Positions 1-9,280 of a stretch of DNA of 64,000 nt are shown one piece after another (the first letter of the stretch is position 1; each line of letters opens with the position of its first letter). A program made the translations under genes and the position numbers. This DNA is from Roseococcus sp. SYP-B2431. Lineage in GTDB: Bacteria; Pseudomonadota; Alphaproteobacteria; Acetobacterales; Acetobacteraceae. Below the pieces are notes generated by a model. The model had not been told where the DNA came from. It saw nothing but the letters and a program-made list of their open reading frames with translations, and made no database searches. The stretch spans positions 124,001-188,000 of the forward strand of contig NZ_SJXD01000029.1 of the NCBI RefSeq assembly GCF_004336745.1, written 5' to 3'.

Positions 1-651
1 GCCGGCTCCAGCGTCGACGAGTTCGTCGACGAGCTGCAGGCCCGCTTCGGCGTGAAGCCAATCGCCCGTGCCGACGCCAGGTCGGCCGGCACGCTGGAGA
101 GCGAGATCACCGGCCTCTACGCGGCGTATTCCATGGCCTGGTCGCCGCATTTCCGCGGGCGTGTCCTGCGCGGCTCGATGAAGCTCGGCCGCCTTCGGAG
201 CGCCTCTCTCCTGGCTGAATATCACGAGGACCTGCCGATCGGCGCCTCGCTCTACCGGGGCGACGCGACGATCGCCGGCCGCACGCTGAGCGTCCCGCTG
301 CACGAAGCCGCCACCGGGCTGCCGCTCTTCATGAGCTTCGCCCTGCCGGGCCTCCCGGCCGCCGTGCTGGGCGGCGTGCAATGCGGCGTCGCCCTTCTCT
401 CGCACGGCACCGAGCCGATGACCGGCCGGATCCTGCTGGCGAAGCTACGCGGCGCACCCGATCCCCGCGCCTCGAACCGCTACATGGAGAAGGGGGAATC
501 CGTCGCGGCGGACCTCGCCAGGCTGGGCCTGTCGCTGCCGCCGGGGTCGGACGAGCGGCTCCACCAGGCGCTGGCCAAGCCCGACTGCCTGACGACCGCG
601 GAGCAGACGGGCCTTTCGGACCTCTTCGACCCGGCCTTCCTCGCCTGCTGA
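1..651 (+). CDS. Unrecognised protein, 5' end outside the window
   Basis: The reading frame is open from the first base of the window, so the gene starts upstream. An internal GTG at position 52 is only a fallback start. About 216 residues are visible. The first visible residues (SSVDEFVDELQARF) look helical, and the rest is a mixed globular region without signal peptide or membrane segment. I do not recognise a family and see no catalytic motif. It ends 34 bp before the stop of argF, which converges on it. A regulator with an upstream DNA-binding domain is possible, but the sequence shown does not demonstrate it. Confidence 0.6.
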   Translation, partial: AGSSVDEFVDELQARFGVKPIARADARSAGTLESEITGLYAAYSMAWSPHFRGRVLRGSMKLGRLRSASLLAEYHEDLPIGASLYRGDATIAGRTLSVPLHEAATGLPLFMSFALPGLPAAVLGGVQCGVALLSHGTEPMTGRILLAKLRGAPDPRASNRYMEKGESVAADLARLGLSLPPGSDERLHQALAKPDCLTTAEQTGLSDLFDPAFLAC

Positions 652-684
652 AGGTCCCCGCGCGCCGGGCGGGCTACGCCTCGC

Positions 685-1629
685 TCAGGCCAGCCCGAGC
701 GCCCAGAGCAGCACGCCCTTCTGCGCGTGCAGCCGGTTCTCCGCCTCGTCGAAGACCACGCTCTGCGGCCCGTCCATCACCTCGTCGGTGATCTCCTCGC
801 CGCGATGCGCCGGCAGGCAGTGCATCACGATGGCGTCCGGCGCCGCGTGTTTCAGCAGCGCCTTGTTCACCTGATAGGGCGCCAGCAGGTTGTGCCGCTG
901 GCGGGCGCTGGTCTTGTCGTCGCTCATCGAGACCCAGGTGTCGGTCACGACGCAGCGAGCGCCGCGGACCGCATCCTGCGGGCTATTGGTGAGCTCCACG
1001 CGGGCGCCCTGGCTCCGGGCCCAGCCGATCAGGCCGGGATCCGGCGCCAGCTCGGGCGGCGTCGCGATGTTCAGCGTGAAATCGAAGCGCGCCGCGGCCT
1101 GGATGAAGCTCTGGGCGACGTTGTTGCCGTCGCCTGTCCAGGCCACCGTCTGCCCCGCGATGGGGCCGCGATGCTCCTCGAAGGTCATCACATCGGCCAT
1201 GAGCTGGCAGGGGTGCGACACGTCGGTGAGGCCGTTGATGACCGGCACCGTCGCGAATTCCGCCAGCTCGCGCATCTTGGAGACGCGGTCGGTGCGCAGG
1301 ATGATCGCGTCCACGTAGCGGGACAGCACGCGCGCCGTATCGGCCGGCGTCTCGCCGCGCCCCAGTTGCGTGTCCTTGCCCGCCAGGGTCACGACCTCGC
1401 CGCCGAGCTGGCGGATGCCGACCTCGAAGCTGACACGCGTGCGCGTCGAGGGCTTCTCGAAGATCATGGCGATGTGCTTGCCGGCCAGCGGCTTGCCCGC
1501 GATGTCCCCGCGCTTGGCGCGGGAGCCGAGGTCGAGCATGCGCCGCAAGGTCAGCGGGTCATGATCCATCAGCTCCAGGAAGTGGCGCGGCGCGCCACCT
1601 CCCTCGATGGGCTTGAGCACCGCGCTCAC
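685..1629 (-). CDS. argF: Ornithine carbamoyltransferase
   Basis: Condenses ornithine with carbamoyl phosphate to citrulline in cytoplasmic arginine synthesis. The 314-residue product has the usual family length. It shows the carbamoyl-phosphate loop STRTR (61-65), the HPCQ motif (139-142) and the HCLP motif (270-273). The ornithine-binding SMG loop reads WVSMSDD here, so the usual Gly is Ser. The start is the GTG at 1629, whose GTGA overlaps the TGA of argD. That implies translational coupling and one argD-argF operon. Longer frames reaching 2139 are out-of-frame reads through argD. The gene is convergent with the truncated gene at the window edge. Confidence 0.95.
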   Translation of the reverse strand: MSAVLKPIEGGGAPRHFLELMDHDPLTLRRMLDLGSRAKRGDIAGKPLAGKHIAMIFEKPSTRTRVSFEVGIRQLGGEVVTLAGKDTQLGRGETPADTARVLSRYVDAIILRTDRVSKMRELAEFATVPVINGLTDVSHPCQLMADVMTFEEHRGPIAGQTVAWTGDGNNVAQSFIQAAARFDFTLNIATPPELAPDPGLIGWARSQGARVELTNSPQDAVRGARCVVTDTWVSMSDDKTSARQRHNLLAPYQVNKALLKHAAPDAIVMHCLPAHRGEEITDEVMDGPQSVVFDEAENRLHAQKGVLLWALGLA

Positions 1630-2828
1630 TTGGCCAGCGCCGGAGACTTGGCTGGCGTGAGCTTGGTGCAGGCGCGGTCGATCGCCGCCAGCGCCTCGTC
1701 CACCTGCGCCTCGGTGATGATGAGCGGCGGGGCGACCCGCAGCACATTCATCCCCGCGGCGACGGTGAGCAGCCCCTCGGCCACGCAGGCGGCCTGCATC
1801 TCGCCGTTCGAGACCTCGGGTCGGAGCTTGAGGCCGACCAGCAGCCCCGCGCCCTGGACGCCCTCGGCCACGTGCGGATGGCGGGCGGCCAGCGCCTCCA
1901 TGCCCTTCCAGAGATAGCGGGCCACGCGGTCCACCTGCGCCAGGAAGCCGTCCGCCAGCACCACGTCCAGCACGGCATTGCCGGCGGAGCAGGCCAGCGG
2001 GCCGCCGCCATAGGTGGTGCCGTGCGTGCCGGGCTTGAGGTGCTTGGCGACCTTCTCGCGGGCCAGGACGGCGCCGAGCGGGAAGCCGCCGCCGATGCCT
2101 TTGGCCGAGCTCATGACGTCCGGCTCGATGCCGGCCCATTCATGCGCCCAGAGCTTCCCCGAACGGCCCATGCCGGTCTGCACCTCGTCGAGCGCGAGCA
2201 GGAGCCCGAACTCGTCGCAGACCGCGCGCAGCTCCTTCAGGAAGCGCAGGTCGGCCGGGCGCACGCCGCCCTCGCCCTGGATCGGCTCGATCATGATGCC
2301 GGCGGTGGCGGGCGTGATGGCGTCGCGCACGGCGTTCATGTTGCCGAAGGGCACATGGTCGAAGCCGTCCACCGGCGGGCCGAAGCCGGCCAGGTACTTC
2401 TCGTTGCCCGTCGCCGCGAGGGTGGCGAGCGTGCGGCCGTGGAAGGCGCCCTCGAAGCAGATCATCCGGAACTTCTCCGGATGGCCGTTCTCCGCATGAT
2501 ACTTGCGGACGGCCTTGATCATGCCCTCGTTCGCCTCGGCGCCCGAGTTGCAGAAGAAGACGCTGTCCGCGAAGGAGGCGGCCACATGCCGCGCGGCCAG
2601 CTTCTCGGCCTGCGGCACGCGGTAGAGGTTGCTCACATGCATGACCTTCGCCGCCTGCTCCGCGATGGTCTTCACCAGATGCGGATGCGCGTGGCCGAGC
2701 GAGGTGGTGGCGATGCCGGAGCCGAAGTCGAGGAATCGTCGCCCGTCATCCGTCCACACATAGGCGCCTTCGCCACGCTCGAAAGCGAGGTCGGCACGGT
2801 TGTAGGTCGGCATCAGGGCGGGGATCAC
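1626..2828 (-). CDS. argD: Acetylornithine aminotransferase
   Basis: Class III PLP aminotransferase that converts N-acetylglutamate semialdehyde to N-acetylornithine, and may also serve lysine synthesis. The product has 400 residues, the family's length. It contains the phosphate-binding NSGAEAN segment (95-100), the cofactor Asp in [14 protein letters not shown] (D214) and the Schiff-base Lys in [13 protein letters not shown] (K243). The ATG at 2828 gives a normal N terminus. The stop overlaps the GTG of argF. A short GC hairpin lies 25-45 bases upstream of the start. Confidence 0.95.
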   Translation of the reverse strand: MIPALMPTYNRADLAFERGEGAYVWTDDGRRFLDFGSGIATTSLGHAHPHLVKTIAEQAAKVMHVSNLYRVPQAEKLAARHVAASFADSVFFCNSGAEANEGMIKAVRKYHAENGHPEKFRMICFEGAFHGRTLATLAATGNEKYLAGFGPPVDGFDHVPFGNMNAVRDAITPATAGIMIEPIQGEGGVRPADLRFLKELRAVCDEFGLLLALDEVQTGMGRSGKLWAHEWAGIEPDVMSSAKGIGGGFPLGAVLAREKVAKHLKPGTHGTTYGGGPLACSAGNAVLDVVLADGFLAQVDRVARYLWKGMEALAARHPHVAEGVQGAGLLVGLKLRPEVSNGEMQAACVAEGLLTVAAGMNVLRVAPPLIITEAQVDEALAAIDRACTKLTPAKSPALAK

Positions 2829-2851
2829 GCTTCAGCGCTCCTCTGGAGTCC

Positions 2852-2874
2852 TCCCCCCGCCCGGTGCGGGGGGA
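2852..2874 (-). terminator. Possible hairpin terminator between bamE and argD
   Basis: Perfect 9-bp inverted repeat (tccccccgc at 2852-2860, gcgggggga at 2866-2874) around a 5-base loop. It lies downstream of bamE and just upstream of argD on the same strand. No T-run follows on either strand, so it could be a weak or Rho-assisted terminator, or simply leader structure of argD. Confidence 0.3.
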
Positions 2875-2931
2875 AACCTCCAGTCTGACGCAACAGCCGC
2901 AGAAATCAATTGGCTTGCGGGATAGAGACGA

Positions 2932-3492
2932 TTACCGGCCGGTATTCGGCGTCGGGCCGCCCGTGGGAACGATGTCGCCACCCGAGCCCGTGGGCCCGGC
3001 GTTGAAGCGGCCGATATTGCCGAAGAGCGCCTGCAGGATGCTGCGGTCGTTGCCCGGGGTCGGCGTCTCGCGGCTGACGAAGCTCACGCGCGGCATGTCG
3101 GTCTGGCCGATCTCCCGCACGGCGGCGACCGTGCCCTGCGGGTTGAAGTTGATCGCCACGACCCGCTCGTCGCGCACGGCCAGTGTCCGGGCCGGGCGCA
3201 GCTGCGTCGAGCTGCTGAAATAATACCAGTTGTCGTCCGTGAAGGTGCTCGTCTGGCTCGGGCTGCCGAGCAGCGCCTGCACGTCGGAGCGGGTGGTGAC
3301 GCCGGGGGTGATCTGCTGGATCTGCTCCTCCGACACCGCATGGCCGCGCGGGATGATGGGCGTGGAGAAGACGTTGCGCGGAAGCTCCGGCGCGGGCGGC
3401 AGGTAGGCGCATCCGGCAAGCGCCGGCGCGGCCAGGAGCAGCGCGCCCAGCAGGGGATTGCGGATGTTGACCGGGGCGGTTTGTCGGGCCAT
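2932..3492 (-). CDS. bamE: Outer membrane assembly lipoprotein BamE (SmpA/OmlA)
   Basis: Small lipoprotein of the Bam complex, which folds beta-barrel proteins into the outer membrane. A signal peptide with lipobox LAGC makes C28 the lipidated residue. The SmpA/OmlA fold follows, with ITPGVTTRSDVQALLGSPS and the strand NWYYFSSST, and then a Gly/Pro-rich low-complexity tail of about 40 residues. An ATG at 3492 is preferred (186 residues); a GTG at 3510 would add six residues ahead of the signal. It is divergent from the ubiquinol-cytochrome c chaperone gene, the usual alphaproteobacterial arrangement. Confidence 0.9.
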   Translation of the reverse strand: MARQTAPVNIRNPLLGALLLAAPALAGCAYLPPAPELPRNVFSTPIIPRGHAVSEEQIQQITPGVTTRSDVQALLGSPSQTSTFTDDNWYYFSSSTQLRPARTLAVRDERVVAINFNPQGTVAAVREIGQTDMPRVSFVSRETPTPGNDRSILQALFGNIGRFNAGPTGSGGDIVPTGGPTPNTGR

Positions 3493-3563
3493 GTGCCGGA
3501 TTAACGACACCCGGCCGTTGCGGTCAATGCGCGCTTCGGCGGCCTTCCAGGAACCTTCCGATC

Positions 3564-4094
3564 ATGGGCCTCTTCGGCCTCTTCCGCCGCTCCCGCCACG
3601 AAAGGACCGGCTTCGTCCTCTATGGCGCGGCCGTGACCGCCGCGCGGGCGCCGCGCTTCTACGCGGAGCTCGGCGTGCCGGATACCGCGGCGGGGCGATT
3701 CGAGCTGGTCGCGCTGCACGCCGCGCTCCTGATCCGCCGGCTGCGCGCTGCCGGCGACCGGACCGCCGACGACCTGGCCCAGGCTGTCTTCGACGCCATG
3801 TTCGCCGACATGGACGTGAACCTGCGCGAGATGGGCATCGGCGACCTCAGCGTTGGAAAGCGCGTGAAAATGCTTTGGGAGGGCTTTCACGGCCGGGCCC
3901 AGGCCTATGCCGAGGCGCTGGCCGCCGGCGACGAGGCCGGGCTGACCGCCGCGCTGCGGCGCAACGTCTGGGTGAAGGAGCCGGCTCCCGACGGCGGGCC
4001 GGAGGCCCTGGCCCGGGAGGCCATGCGGACCGACGGCATCCTCGCCCGCCAGCCGGTCTCCGCCCTGCTCGAGGGGAAGGTGCATTTCGCATGA
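3564..4094 (+). CDS. Ubiquinol-cytochrome c chaperone family protein
   Basis: Member of the Cbp3/UQCC1-type family, which in mitochondria assists cytochrome b synthesis and assembly of the bc1 complex; a similar respiratory role is inferred. The 176-residue protein carries the typical pattern ARAPRFYAELGVPDT, then FELVALHAALLIRRL and the FDAMFADMDVNLREMGIGDLSVGKRVKML block. The start is the ATG at 3564. The TGA overlaps the ATG of the following DUF177 gene (ATGA), so the two are probably translated together. The position between bamE and DUF177/rpmF is conserved in alphaproteobacteria. Confidence 0.88.
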   Translation: MGLFGLFRRSRHERTGFVLYGAAVTAARAPRFYAELGVPDTAAGRFELVALHAALLIRRLRAAGDRTADDLAQAVFDAMFADMDVNLREMGIGDLSVGKRVKMLWEGFHGRAQAYAEALAAGDEAGLTAALRRNVWVKEPAPDGGPEALAREAMRTDGILARQPVSALLEGKVHFA

Positions 4095-4582
4095 ATCCCG
4101 AATTCAGCCATCGGTTGCCCCTGGCTCAGGTGCCCGCCCAGGGCCGCGACCTGCGTCTCGAGGCCGGCCCCGCCGAGCGCGAGGCGCTGGCGCGGCGCTT
4201 CGGCCTGCTGGCGCTGCACGCGCTGTCCGCCGACCTTCGGCTCCTGCCGGATGCCGAGGGCGCCGTCCAGGTCACCGGCCGCATGACGGCCGAGCTGGAC
4301 CAGGAATGCGGCATCACCCTCGTGCCCGTGCGCCAGTCCGTGGCGGAGCCGGTCGCCTGGCGGCTGGTTCCCGAAGGCATGGAGCCTTCCGATGGCGAGG
4401 ACGATCCCGACGACATCGAGAGCGAGCAGGGGGCGGCCGATCTGGGCGAGGCCCTGGCGCAGCAGCTCTCCCTTGCAATCGACCCCTATCCCCGCGCCCC
4501 GGGCGCCGAACTCCCGGAGCAGGCTGGCGGCCAGGAGCCGCATGGCCCCTTTGCTTCCTTGTTGAAGCTCAAGCGCCCCTGA
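4091..4582 (+). CDS. DUF177 (YceD) family protein
   Basis: 163-residue YceD-like protein. In other bacteria this family sits immediately before rpmF and has been linked to 23S rRNA accumulation; its exact function is not settled. The recognisable core is a beta-rich domain with VTGRMTAELDQECGITLVPV, in which the conserved Cys is present, and an acidic stretch (DGEDDPDDIESE). The last residues ASLLKLKRP resemble the family's usual C terminus. The start at 4091 overlaps the previous stop by ATGA. rpmF follows after 115 bp. Confidence 0.85.
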   Translation: MNPEFSHRLPLAQVPAQGRDLRLEAGPAEREALARRFGLLALHALSADLRLLPDAEGAVQVTGRMTAELDQECGITLVPVRQSVAEPVAWRLVPEGMEPSDGEDDPDDIESEQGAADLGEALAQQLSLAIDPYPRAPGAELPEQAGGQEPHGPFASLLKLKRP

Positions 4583-4697
4583 CGGTTGCGCGGCGGGGAG
4601 GATGGGTGCTAATCGCCCCCGCTCTGCCGCTGCACGCCCGCCGCGGTGGCTCCCGCTTGGGCAATCGCCCCTCTGATCGTGTTGAAAGGCTGGCTCG

Positions 4698-4898
4698 ATG
4701 GCCGTCCCTAAAAAGAAAGTCTCGCCCTCCCGCATGGGCATGCGCCGCAGCCACCACGCGGTCGCCAAGGAAGCGCATCTGGAGTGCTCCAACTGCGGCG
4801 AACTGAAGCGCCCCCACCACGTCTGCTCCGCCTGCGGCCACTACGACGGCCGTGAAGTCGCGGCCGCCGACGCGCTGAAGGGCGTGGTCCGCGTCTGA
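4698..4898 (+). CDS. rpmF: 50S ribosomal protein L32
   Basis: 66-residue large-subunit ribosomal protein. It begins [12 protein letters not shown] and has two Cys pairs (CSNC near residue 30 and CSAC near 43), so this is the zinc-binding form, not the zinc-independent paralogue. It lies between DUF177 and plsX, the classic rpmF-plsX-fabH order that links ribosome and phospholipid synthesis. The 115-bp gap upstream could hold a promoter, but I see no convincing one. Confidence 0.95.
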   Translation: MAVPKKKVSPSRMGMRRSHHAVAKEAHLECSNCGELKRPHHVCSACGHYDGREVAAADALKGVVRV

Positions 4899-4940
4899 CG
4901 TGACGGGCAGCGGGGCCCCTCAGGCGGCGAGGACCCGTCG

Positions 4941-6041
4941 GTGAACATGACGGCATCCGCCGACGGAAGCCTCCGCAGGTTCTCCCTGGCCATCGACGCG
5001 ATGGGCGGGGACCATGCGCCCGACATCGTTCTCGATGGCCTCGAACTCGCCGCCGAGCGGCATCCCCAGGCGCAGTTCCTGCTGCTGGGCGACGAGGCGC
5101 GCTTGCGCGACGCCCTTGCGCGCCGGCCGCGCGCGGCGAAGGTCTGCATGATCCGCCATGCGCCGGACGCCATTCCCGGCGACATGAAGCCCACCCAGGC
5201 GCTGCGCCAGGGCCGGAAATCCTCCATGCGCCTGGCCATCGACGCGGTGGCCTGCGGCGAGGCCGCGGGCGTCGTCTCGGCGGGCAATACCGGCGCATTG
5301 ATGGCGCTGGCCAAGATCGTCATCAAGACCATGCCGGAGATCAGCCGGCCCGCTCTCGCCGCCATCGCGCCCTCCATGGGCGGCGACGTTGTCATGCTGG
5401 ACCTCGGCGCCAACGTACAGTGCGACGCGCGCAACCTGGTCGAATTCGCCATCATGGGCGACGCCTTCGCGCGCGCCGTGCTCGGCCTGCCCAACCCCAC
5501 CATCGGCCTGCTCAACGTCGGCTCCGAGGAGCTGAAGGGCGACGACCGCGTCCGTGAGGCCGCCGAGGTGCTGCGCGACGGCCATGCCGGGCTGAATTTC
5601 CACGGCTTCGTCGAGGGCCACGACATCTCTTCGGGCACCGTCGACGTCGTCGTGACGGACGGCTTCACCGGCAATGTCGCGCTCAAGACGGGCGAGGGCG
5701 TCTACAAGCTCATGAGCACCCTGCTGAAGCAGGCCTTCACCTCCTCGGTCCCGGCGCGGATGGGCTATCTGCTCGCCCGCCCGGCGCTGGAGCGGTTGCG
5801 CGAGTGGATGGACCCGCGGCGCTACAACGGCGCCATCCTCCTCGGCCTCAACGGCGTCGTCGTGAAGTCGCATGGCGGCACGGACGCGACCGGCTTCGCC
5901 CATGCGGTGGACGTCGCCATGGACATGGTGACGCACGGCTTCACCCAGACCATTCGCGAGAGCCTCTCGCGCCTCGCCGCGACTCCGGCGCCCGCCGCCG
6001 CCCCAGGGGTCGCATCTCCGATCGCCGCCCAGCAGGACTGA
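4941..6041 (+). CDS. plsX: Phosphate acyltransferase PlsX
   Basis: Makes acyl-phosphate from acyl-ACP, the first step of phosphatidic acid synthesis by the PlsX/PlsY route, as a peripheral membrane enzyme. The 366-residue protein has the N-terminal hallmark AIDAMGGDHAPDIVLDG, AGNTGALMALAKI, LDLGANVQCDA and LLNVGSEELKG. The C-terminal tail is Ala/Pro-rich. Either the ATG at 4941 or the in-frame ATG at 4947 could be used. fabH follows after 7 bp, so the two are co-transcribed. Confidence 0.95.
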   Translation: MNMTASADGSLRRFSLAIDAMGGDHAPDIVLDGLELAAERHPQAQFLLLGDEARLRDALARRPRAAKVCMIRHAPDAIPGDMKPTQALRQGRKSSMRLAIDAVACGEAAGVVSAGNTGALMALAKIVIKTMPEISRPALAAIAPSMGGDVVMLDLGANVQCDARNLVEFAIMGDAFARAVLGLPNPTIGLLNVGSEELKGDDRVREAAEVLRDGHAGLNFHGFVEGHDISSGTVDVVVTDGFTGNVALKTGEGVYKLMSTLLKQAFTSSVPARMGYLLARPALERLREWMDPRRYNGAILLGLNGVVVKSHGGTDATGFAHAVDVAMDMVTHGFTQTIRESLSRLAATPAPAAAPGVASPIAAQQD

Positions 6042-6048
6042 CCCGCCC

Positions 6049-6999
6049 TTGCCCCTTCGTTCCGTGATCGCCGGCTGCGGCGGCTTCCTGCCTCCCAACG
6101 TGCTCGACAACGACGCGCTGGCGGCGAAGTTCGGCCTCGACACCAGCGACGCGTGGATCCGCGAGCGGAGCGGCATCCGCCAGCGTCACCTCGCCGGCCC
6201 CGGCGAGAGCGCGACCTCGATGGGCGCCGAGGCGGCGCGCCGCGCTTTGGCCCAGGCCGGCGTCGAGGCGTCCGAGGTGGACGCGGTCATCTGCGCGACC
6301 TCCACGCCGGATAACGCCTTCCCCTCCACGGGCGCGCATATCCAGGCGGCGCTCGGCGTGACCAGGGGCTTCGCCTTCGACCTCTCGGCGGCCTGCACGG
6401 GCTTCATCTATGCGCTCTCCGTGGCCGATGCGATGATCCGCGCGGGCCAGGCGCGCTGCGTGCTGGTCATCGGCACCGAGGTCTATTCGCGCATCCTCGA
6501 CTGGACGGACCGCTCCACCTGCGTGCTCTTCGGCGACGGCGCGGGCGCGGTGCTGCTCCGGGCCGAGGAGGGCGGCAACCGCGGCGTGCTCTCCACCCAC
6601 CTGCATGCGGACGGCACCCAGGCGGGGATCCTCTATGTCGAGGGCACGACGGGGCCCCTGCGCATGGCGGGCAAGGAGGTGTTCCGGCAGGCCGTGAACA
6701 AGCTCTCCTCCGCCGTGGACGAGGCGCTGGTGGCGAACGGGCTCGCCAAGGGCGACGTGAACTGGCTTGTGCCGCACCAGGCGAATATCCGCATCATCGA
6801 TGCGATGGGCCGCAAGCTGGGCCTCTCCCCGGACCGTGTGGTGAAGACGGTGGACCGGCACGCCAATACCTCGGCGGCCTCGGTGCCGCTGGCGCTGGCC
6901 GAGGCGGTCGGCGACGGCCGCATCCGCAAGGACGACCTGGTGCTGCTCGAGGCGATCGGCGGCGGCTTGACCTGGGGCGCGGCGCTGGTCCGCTTCTGA
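6049..6999 (+). CDS. fabH: 3-oxoacyl-ACP synthase III
   Basis: Initiates fatty acid synthesis by condensing acetyl-CoA with malonyl-ACP. The catalytic triad is visible: C116 in AACTGF, H243 in VPHQANIR and N273 in HANTSAAS. The 316-residue length is normal. The start is a TTG at 6049, 7 bp after plsX; a GTG at 6064 is an alternative that would remove part of the first strand. In alphaproteobacteria ihfA and a MerR gene usually follow directly, whereas here a block of surface-modification genes separates them. Confidence 0.94.
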   Translation: MPLRSVIAGCGGFLPPNVLDNDALAAKFGLDTSDAWIRERSGIRQRHLAGPGESATSMGAEAARRALAQAGVEASEVDAVICATSTPDNAFPSTGAHIQAALGVTRGFAFDLSAACTGFIYALSVADAMIRAGQARCVLVIGTEVYSRILDWTDRSTCVLFGDGAGAVLLRAEEGGNRGVLSTHLHADGTQAGILYVEGTTGPLRMAGKEVFRQAVNKLSSAVDEALVANGLAKGDVNWLVPHQANIRIIDAMGRKLGLSPDRVVKTVDRHANTSAASVPLALAEAVGDGRIRKDDLVLLEAIGGGLTWGAALVRF

Positions 7000-7057
7000 G
7001 GCCTGGGTCCAGCACCGAAGCGTCGCGCGGGGCTTGGGCACGAGAGGCCCGCGCCCT

Positions 7058-7888
7058 TCAGGTGTCGTTCAGCCGTCCCAGCCCGGGCGCCAGATCCGGG
7101 AAGAAATGGTCCACCTCGTCGAAGAAGAGCGAGGCGATGCGCCGGTAGCCCCAGTCGGTGAAGTGCACGCCGTCCTCCGCGCGGAAGGTCCGCGCGCCGC
7201 GGTCCAGCGTGACGCTCGGCGTGAAGCGTCCCTGGGGATCGCTCGTCGCCTCCCAAGTGGGAATGAAGACGCCGCCCGCCATGACGACGGCATTCTGCTG
7301 GATCTCGTTGAGCTGCCGCGCCGCGCCGGCGAATTGCGCGTTGCGCATGTTGGGCAGGCCGAACCACACGACCCGCGCGCCGGAGGCGAGGGCCGGCGCC
7401 ACCATCTCGGTCACGCGGCGGCCATAGCCGTCCGCGAAGCCCTGGGTGCCGAAGGCGAACCGGGTCCGCTGCTCGCGCACGACCAGCGGGCGGAAGTCGT
7501 TCGCGCCGATCCAGAAGATGACCAGATTGGGATTGTTCCGCGCCACGAGGTCACGCGCGGCGGTGGGCCAGTCGTGCTCGTCGCTGCGGGTGACGCCCGT
7601 CGCGTGCAGGGTGCCGTTCACGATCCGCAGGTTCGCGCGCCGGCGCAGCACCCCGTTCAGCGAGAGGAACATGCCCTGCGCCAGGGAATCGCCGCAGAAG
7701 AGAATCTTCACCTGCTCGGGCGGGGCGCGCTCGGCGGCGGGCTGCGCCAGGACGGGCTCGGAGGCGGCCACCCCGGCCGAGGACAGCAGCACCATGGCAC
7801 CCTGGAGCAGACGGCGGCGGGAGGTCAGGAATTCATCGACACCGACGGCCACCGCGTTCTCCGAGAGGGGACAGAGCTGCAGGAGCAA
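7058..7888 (-). CDS. SGNH/GDSL hydrolase, DUF459-like, exported
   Basis: 276-residue SGNH-fold esterase or acetyltransferase partner. It has the block I motif FCGDSLAQG, block III WIGANDF and the terminal Asp-His pair in EDGVHFTDWGY. The N terminus carries SRRRLLQG followed by a hydrophobic stretch ending ASEPVLAQ, a likely Tat-type signal. The start at 7888 is the longest; a GTG about 15 codons downstream also precedes the signal. The gene is divergent from a second SGNH gene 45 bp away. DUF459-type proteins are often linked to envelope glycan O-acetylation; the substrate is unknown. Confidence 0.8.
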   Translation of the reverse strand: MLLQLCPLSENAVAVGVDEFLTSRRRLLQGAMVLLSSAGVAASEPVLAQPAAERAPPEQVKILFCGDSLAQGMFLSLNGVLRRRANLRIVNGTLHATGVTRSDEHDWPTAARDLVARNNPNLVIFWIGANDFRPLVVREQRTRFAFGTQGFADGYGRRVTEMVAPALASGARVVWFGLPNMRNAQFAGAARQLNEIQQNAVVMAGGVFIPTWEATSDPQGRFTPSVTLDRGARTFRAEDGVHFTDWGYRRIASLFFDEVDHFFPDLAPGLGRLNDT

Positions 7889-7933
7889 GCTATATCACGG
7901 GCCTGCGCATGATGAAGTGCCGAGCCTGATGAA

Positions 7934-9277
7934 ATGCTGAATCGCCGAGGGTTTTTCTCCGTCGCCGCCGCGGGCCTCGCGGGCTGCCAGGGCAGGGCCA
8001 CGGCGCCGCGCGGGCCCGAGGATCTGCCGCCGTCGCAGGATCCGATCTTCGTCGCCCAGGCTGCGCCGGATCCCGGATTGGAGGCGTTTCTGCCGGTCAG
8101 CGCCGGGGCGGATCCCTTCGCGCCGCTCGGCGCCGCGCTGCGCAGCATCGAGCGCGGCGACCGCGACGCGCGCGCGCTGGTGATGATCATGGGCGACAGC
8201 CACACGGCGGGCCCCGTGATGGTCGAGCATCTGCGCGGGCTGTTCCAGTCGCGCTTCGGCGCCATCGGCGTGGGGCGGCTCTCGCCGGGGCGCTCGCAGC
8301 GCTACTTCAACCCCTCGGCGGTGACGCGCGGTCAGACCGGCGAGTGGACCGCGCGCAATGCGCTGCGCGCCTCCTCGCCGGGGCCGTTCGGCCTCACCGG
8401 CTACCGGTTGAGCGGCTCGACCGCGGGAGACATCATCACGCTGCGCTCCGACGAGCTCGAGGGCTTCGACCGCGTGCACCTTGCCATGCTGGCAGGGCCG
8501 GAATCCGGCAGCTTCCGGCTGCGCGTGGACGGCAACTCGATCGGGCCGGCGACGCTGAAATCGTCCCGGCCCGAGTTCCGTCCGATGTTCCTCGACGTGC
8601 CGCCGGCCAGCCGCGAGATCGCGATCGAGCTGGTCGGCGACGGCCAGGTGGAGCTGCTGGGCTGGGGCCTGGACCGGCGTGGCCGCGGCGTGCTGGTGGA
8701 GGGCTTCGGCATCAACGGCGCGACGCTGGCCTCGCTGGAGAATCGCGACCCGGAAATCCTCCGGCGCGAGCTCGTGGCCAAGCCGCCCGCGCTGCTCGTC
8801 CTGGAGTTCGGGACCAACGAGGCCACCGACCCGGATTTCGACGGTGAGGCCTATGCGGCCGCGCTCACGCACCACATCCAGCGGCTGCGCCGGATCCTGC
8901 CCCGCAGCGGCATCCTGCTGATGGGCGTGCCCGATGCGGGCCGGCCCGTGCGCCTGCCGCCGGTCCGCCGCGGCCGCCGGATGGTCGCGCAGCGCCAGCC
9001 GACGGGCTGCGCCGCCGCCACGCCGCTGGTCGCGCTTTCGCGCGTGCGCGCCGTGCAGCGCGCCGTCGCCCAGGCGCAGCGCGTGGGCTTCTTCGACTGG
9101 AGCGCGGAGGTGACGCACAGCACCTGCCGGCTGCAGGCCCTGGCGGGGGGCGACGCGCCCCTCATGCGCGGCGACTTCGTGCATTTCACGCCGGACGGCT
9201 ATCGCCTCACCGCCGAGAAGCTGCACGCCCACATCCTACGCGGCACGGGTCTCGGCACGCGCAGCTCCAACGCCTGA
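7934..9277 (+). CDS. SGNH/GDSL hydrolase lipoprotein
   Basis: 447-residue protein with a lipobox (AAAGLAGC, C about residue 18), so probably membrane-anchored and facing the periplasm. SGNH blocks are MIMGDSHTAG (nucleophile Ser), LEFGTNEA and GDFVHFTPDGYRLTAE (Asp/His). A beta-rich insert lies between blocks I and III. It is 3 bp from the MBOAT gene, and the two almost certainly act together, as AlgI/AlgJ-type or PatA/PatB-type pairs do in moving acetyl groups across the membrane to a polysaccharide. Confidence 0.82.
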   Translation: MLNRRGFFSVAAAGLAGCQGRATAPRGPEDLPPSQDPIFVAQAAPDPGLEAFLPVSAGADPFAPLGAALRSIERGDRDARALVMIMGDSHTAGPVMVEHLRGLFQSRFGAIGVGRLSPGRSQRYFNPSAVTRGQTGEWTARNALRASSPGPFGLTGYRLSGSTAGDIITLRSDELEGFDRVHLAMLAGPESGSFRLRVDGNSIGPATLKSSRPEFRPMFLDVPPASREIAIELVGDGQVELLGWGLDRRGRGVLVEGFGINGATLASLENRDPEILRRELVAKPPALLVLEFGTNEATDPDFDGEAYAAALTHHIQRLRRILPRSGILLMGVPDAGRPVRLPPVRRGRRMVAQRQPTGCAAATPLVALSRVRAVQRAVAQAQRVGFFDWSAEVTHSTCRLQALAGGDAPLMRGDFVHFTPDGYRLTAEKLHAHILRGTGLGTRSSNA

Positions 9278-9280
9278 CCG

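Noticed and set aside
685-2139. 484-codon frame as a longer ArgF
   Set aside because: The part beyond 1629 is an out-of-frame read of argD; OTC homology begins at the GTG that overlaps the argD stop.
2852-2874. Transcription attenuator of argD
   Set aside because: There is only one stem and no leader peptide rich in Arg codons, so the hairpin is listed just as a weak terminator candidate.
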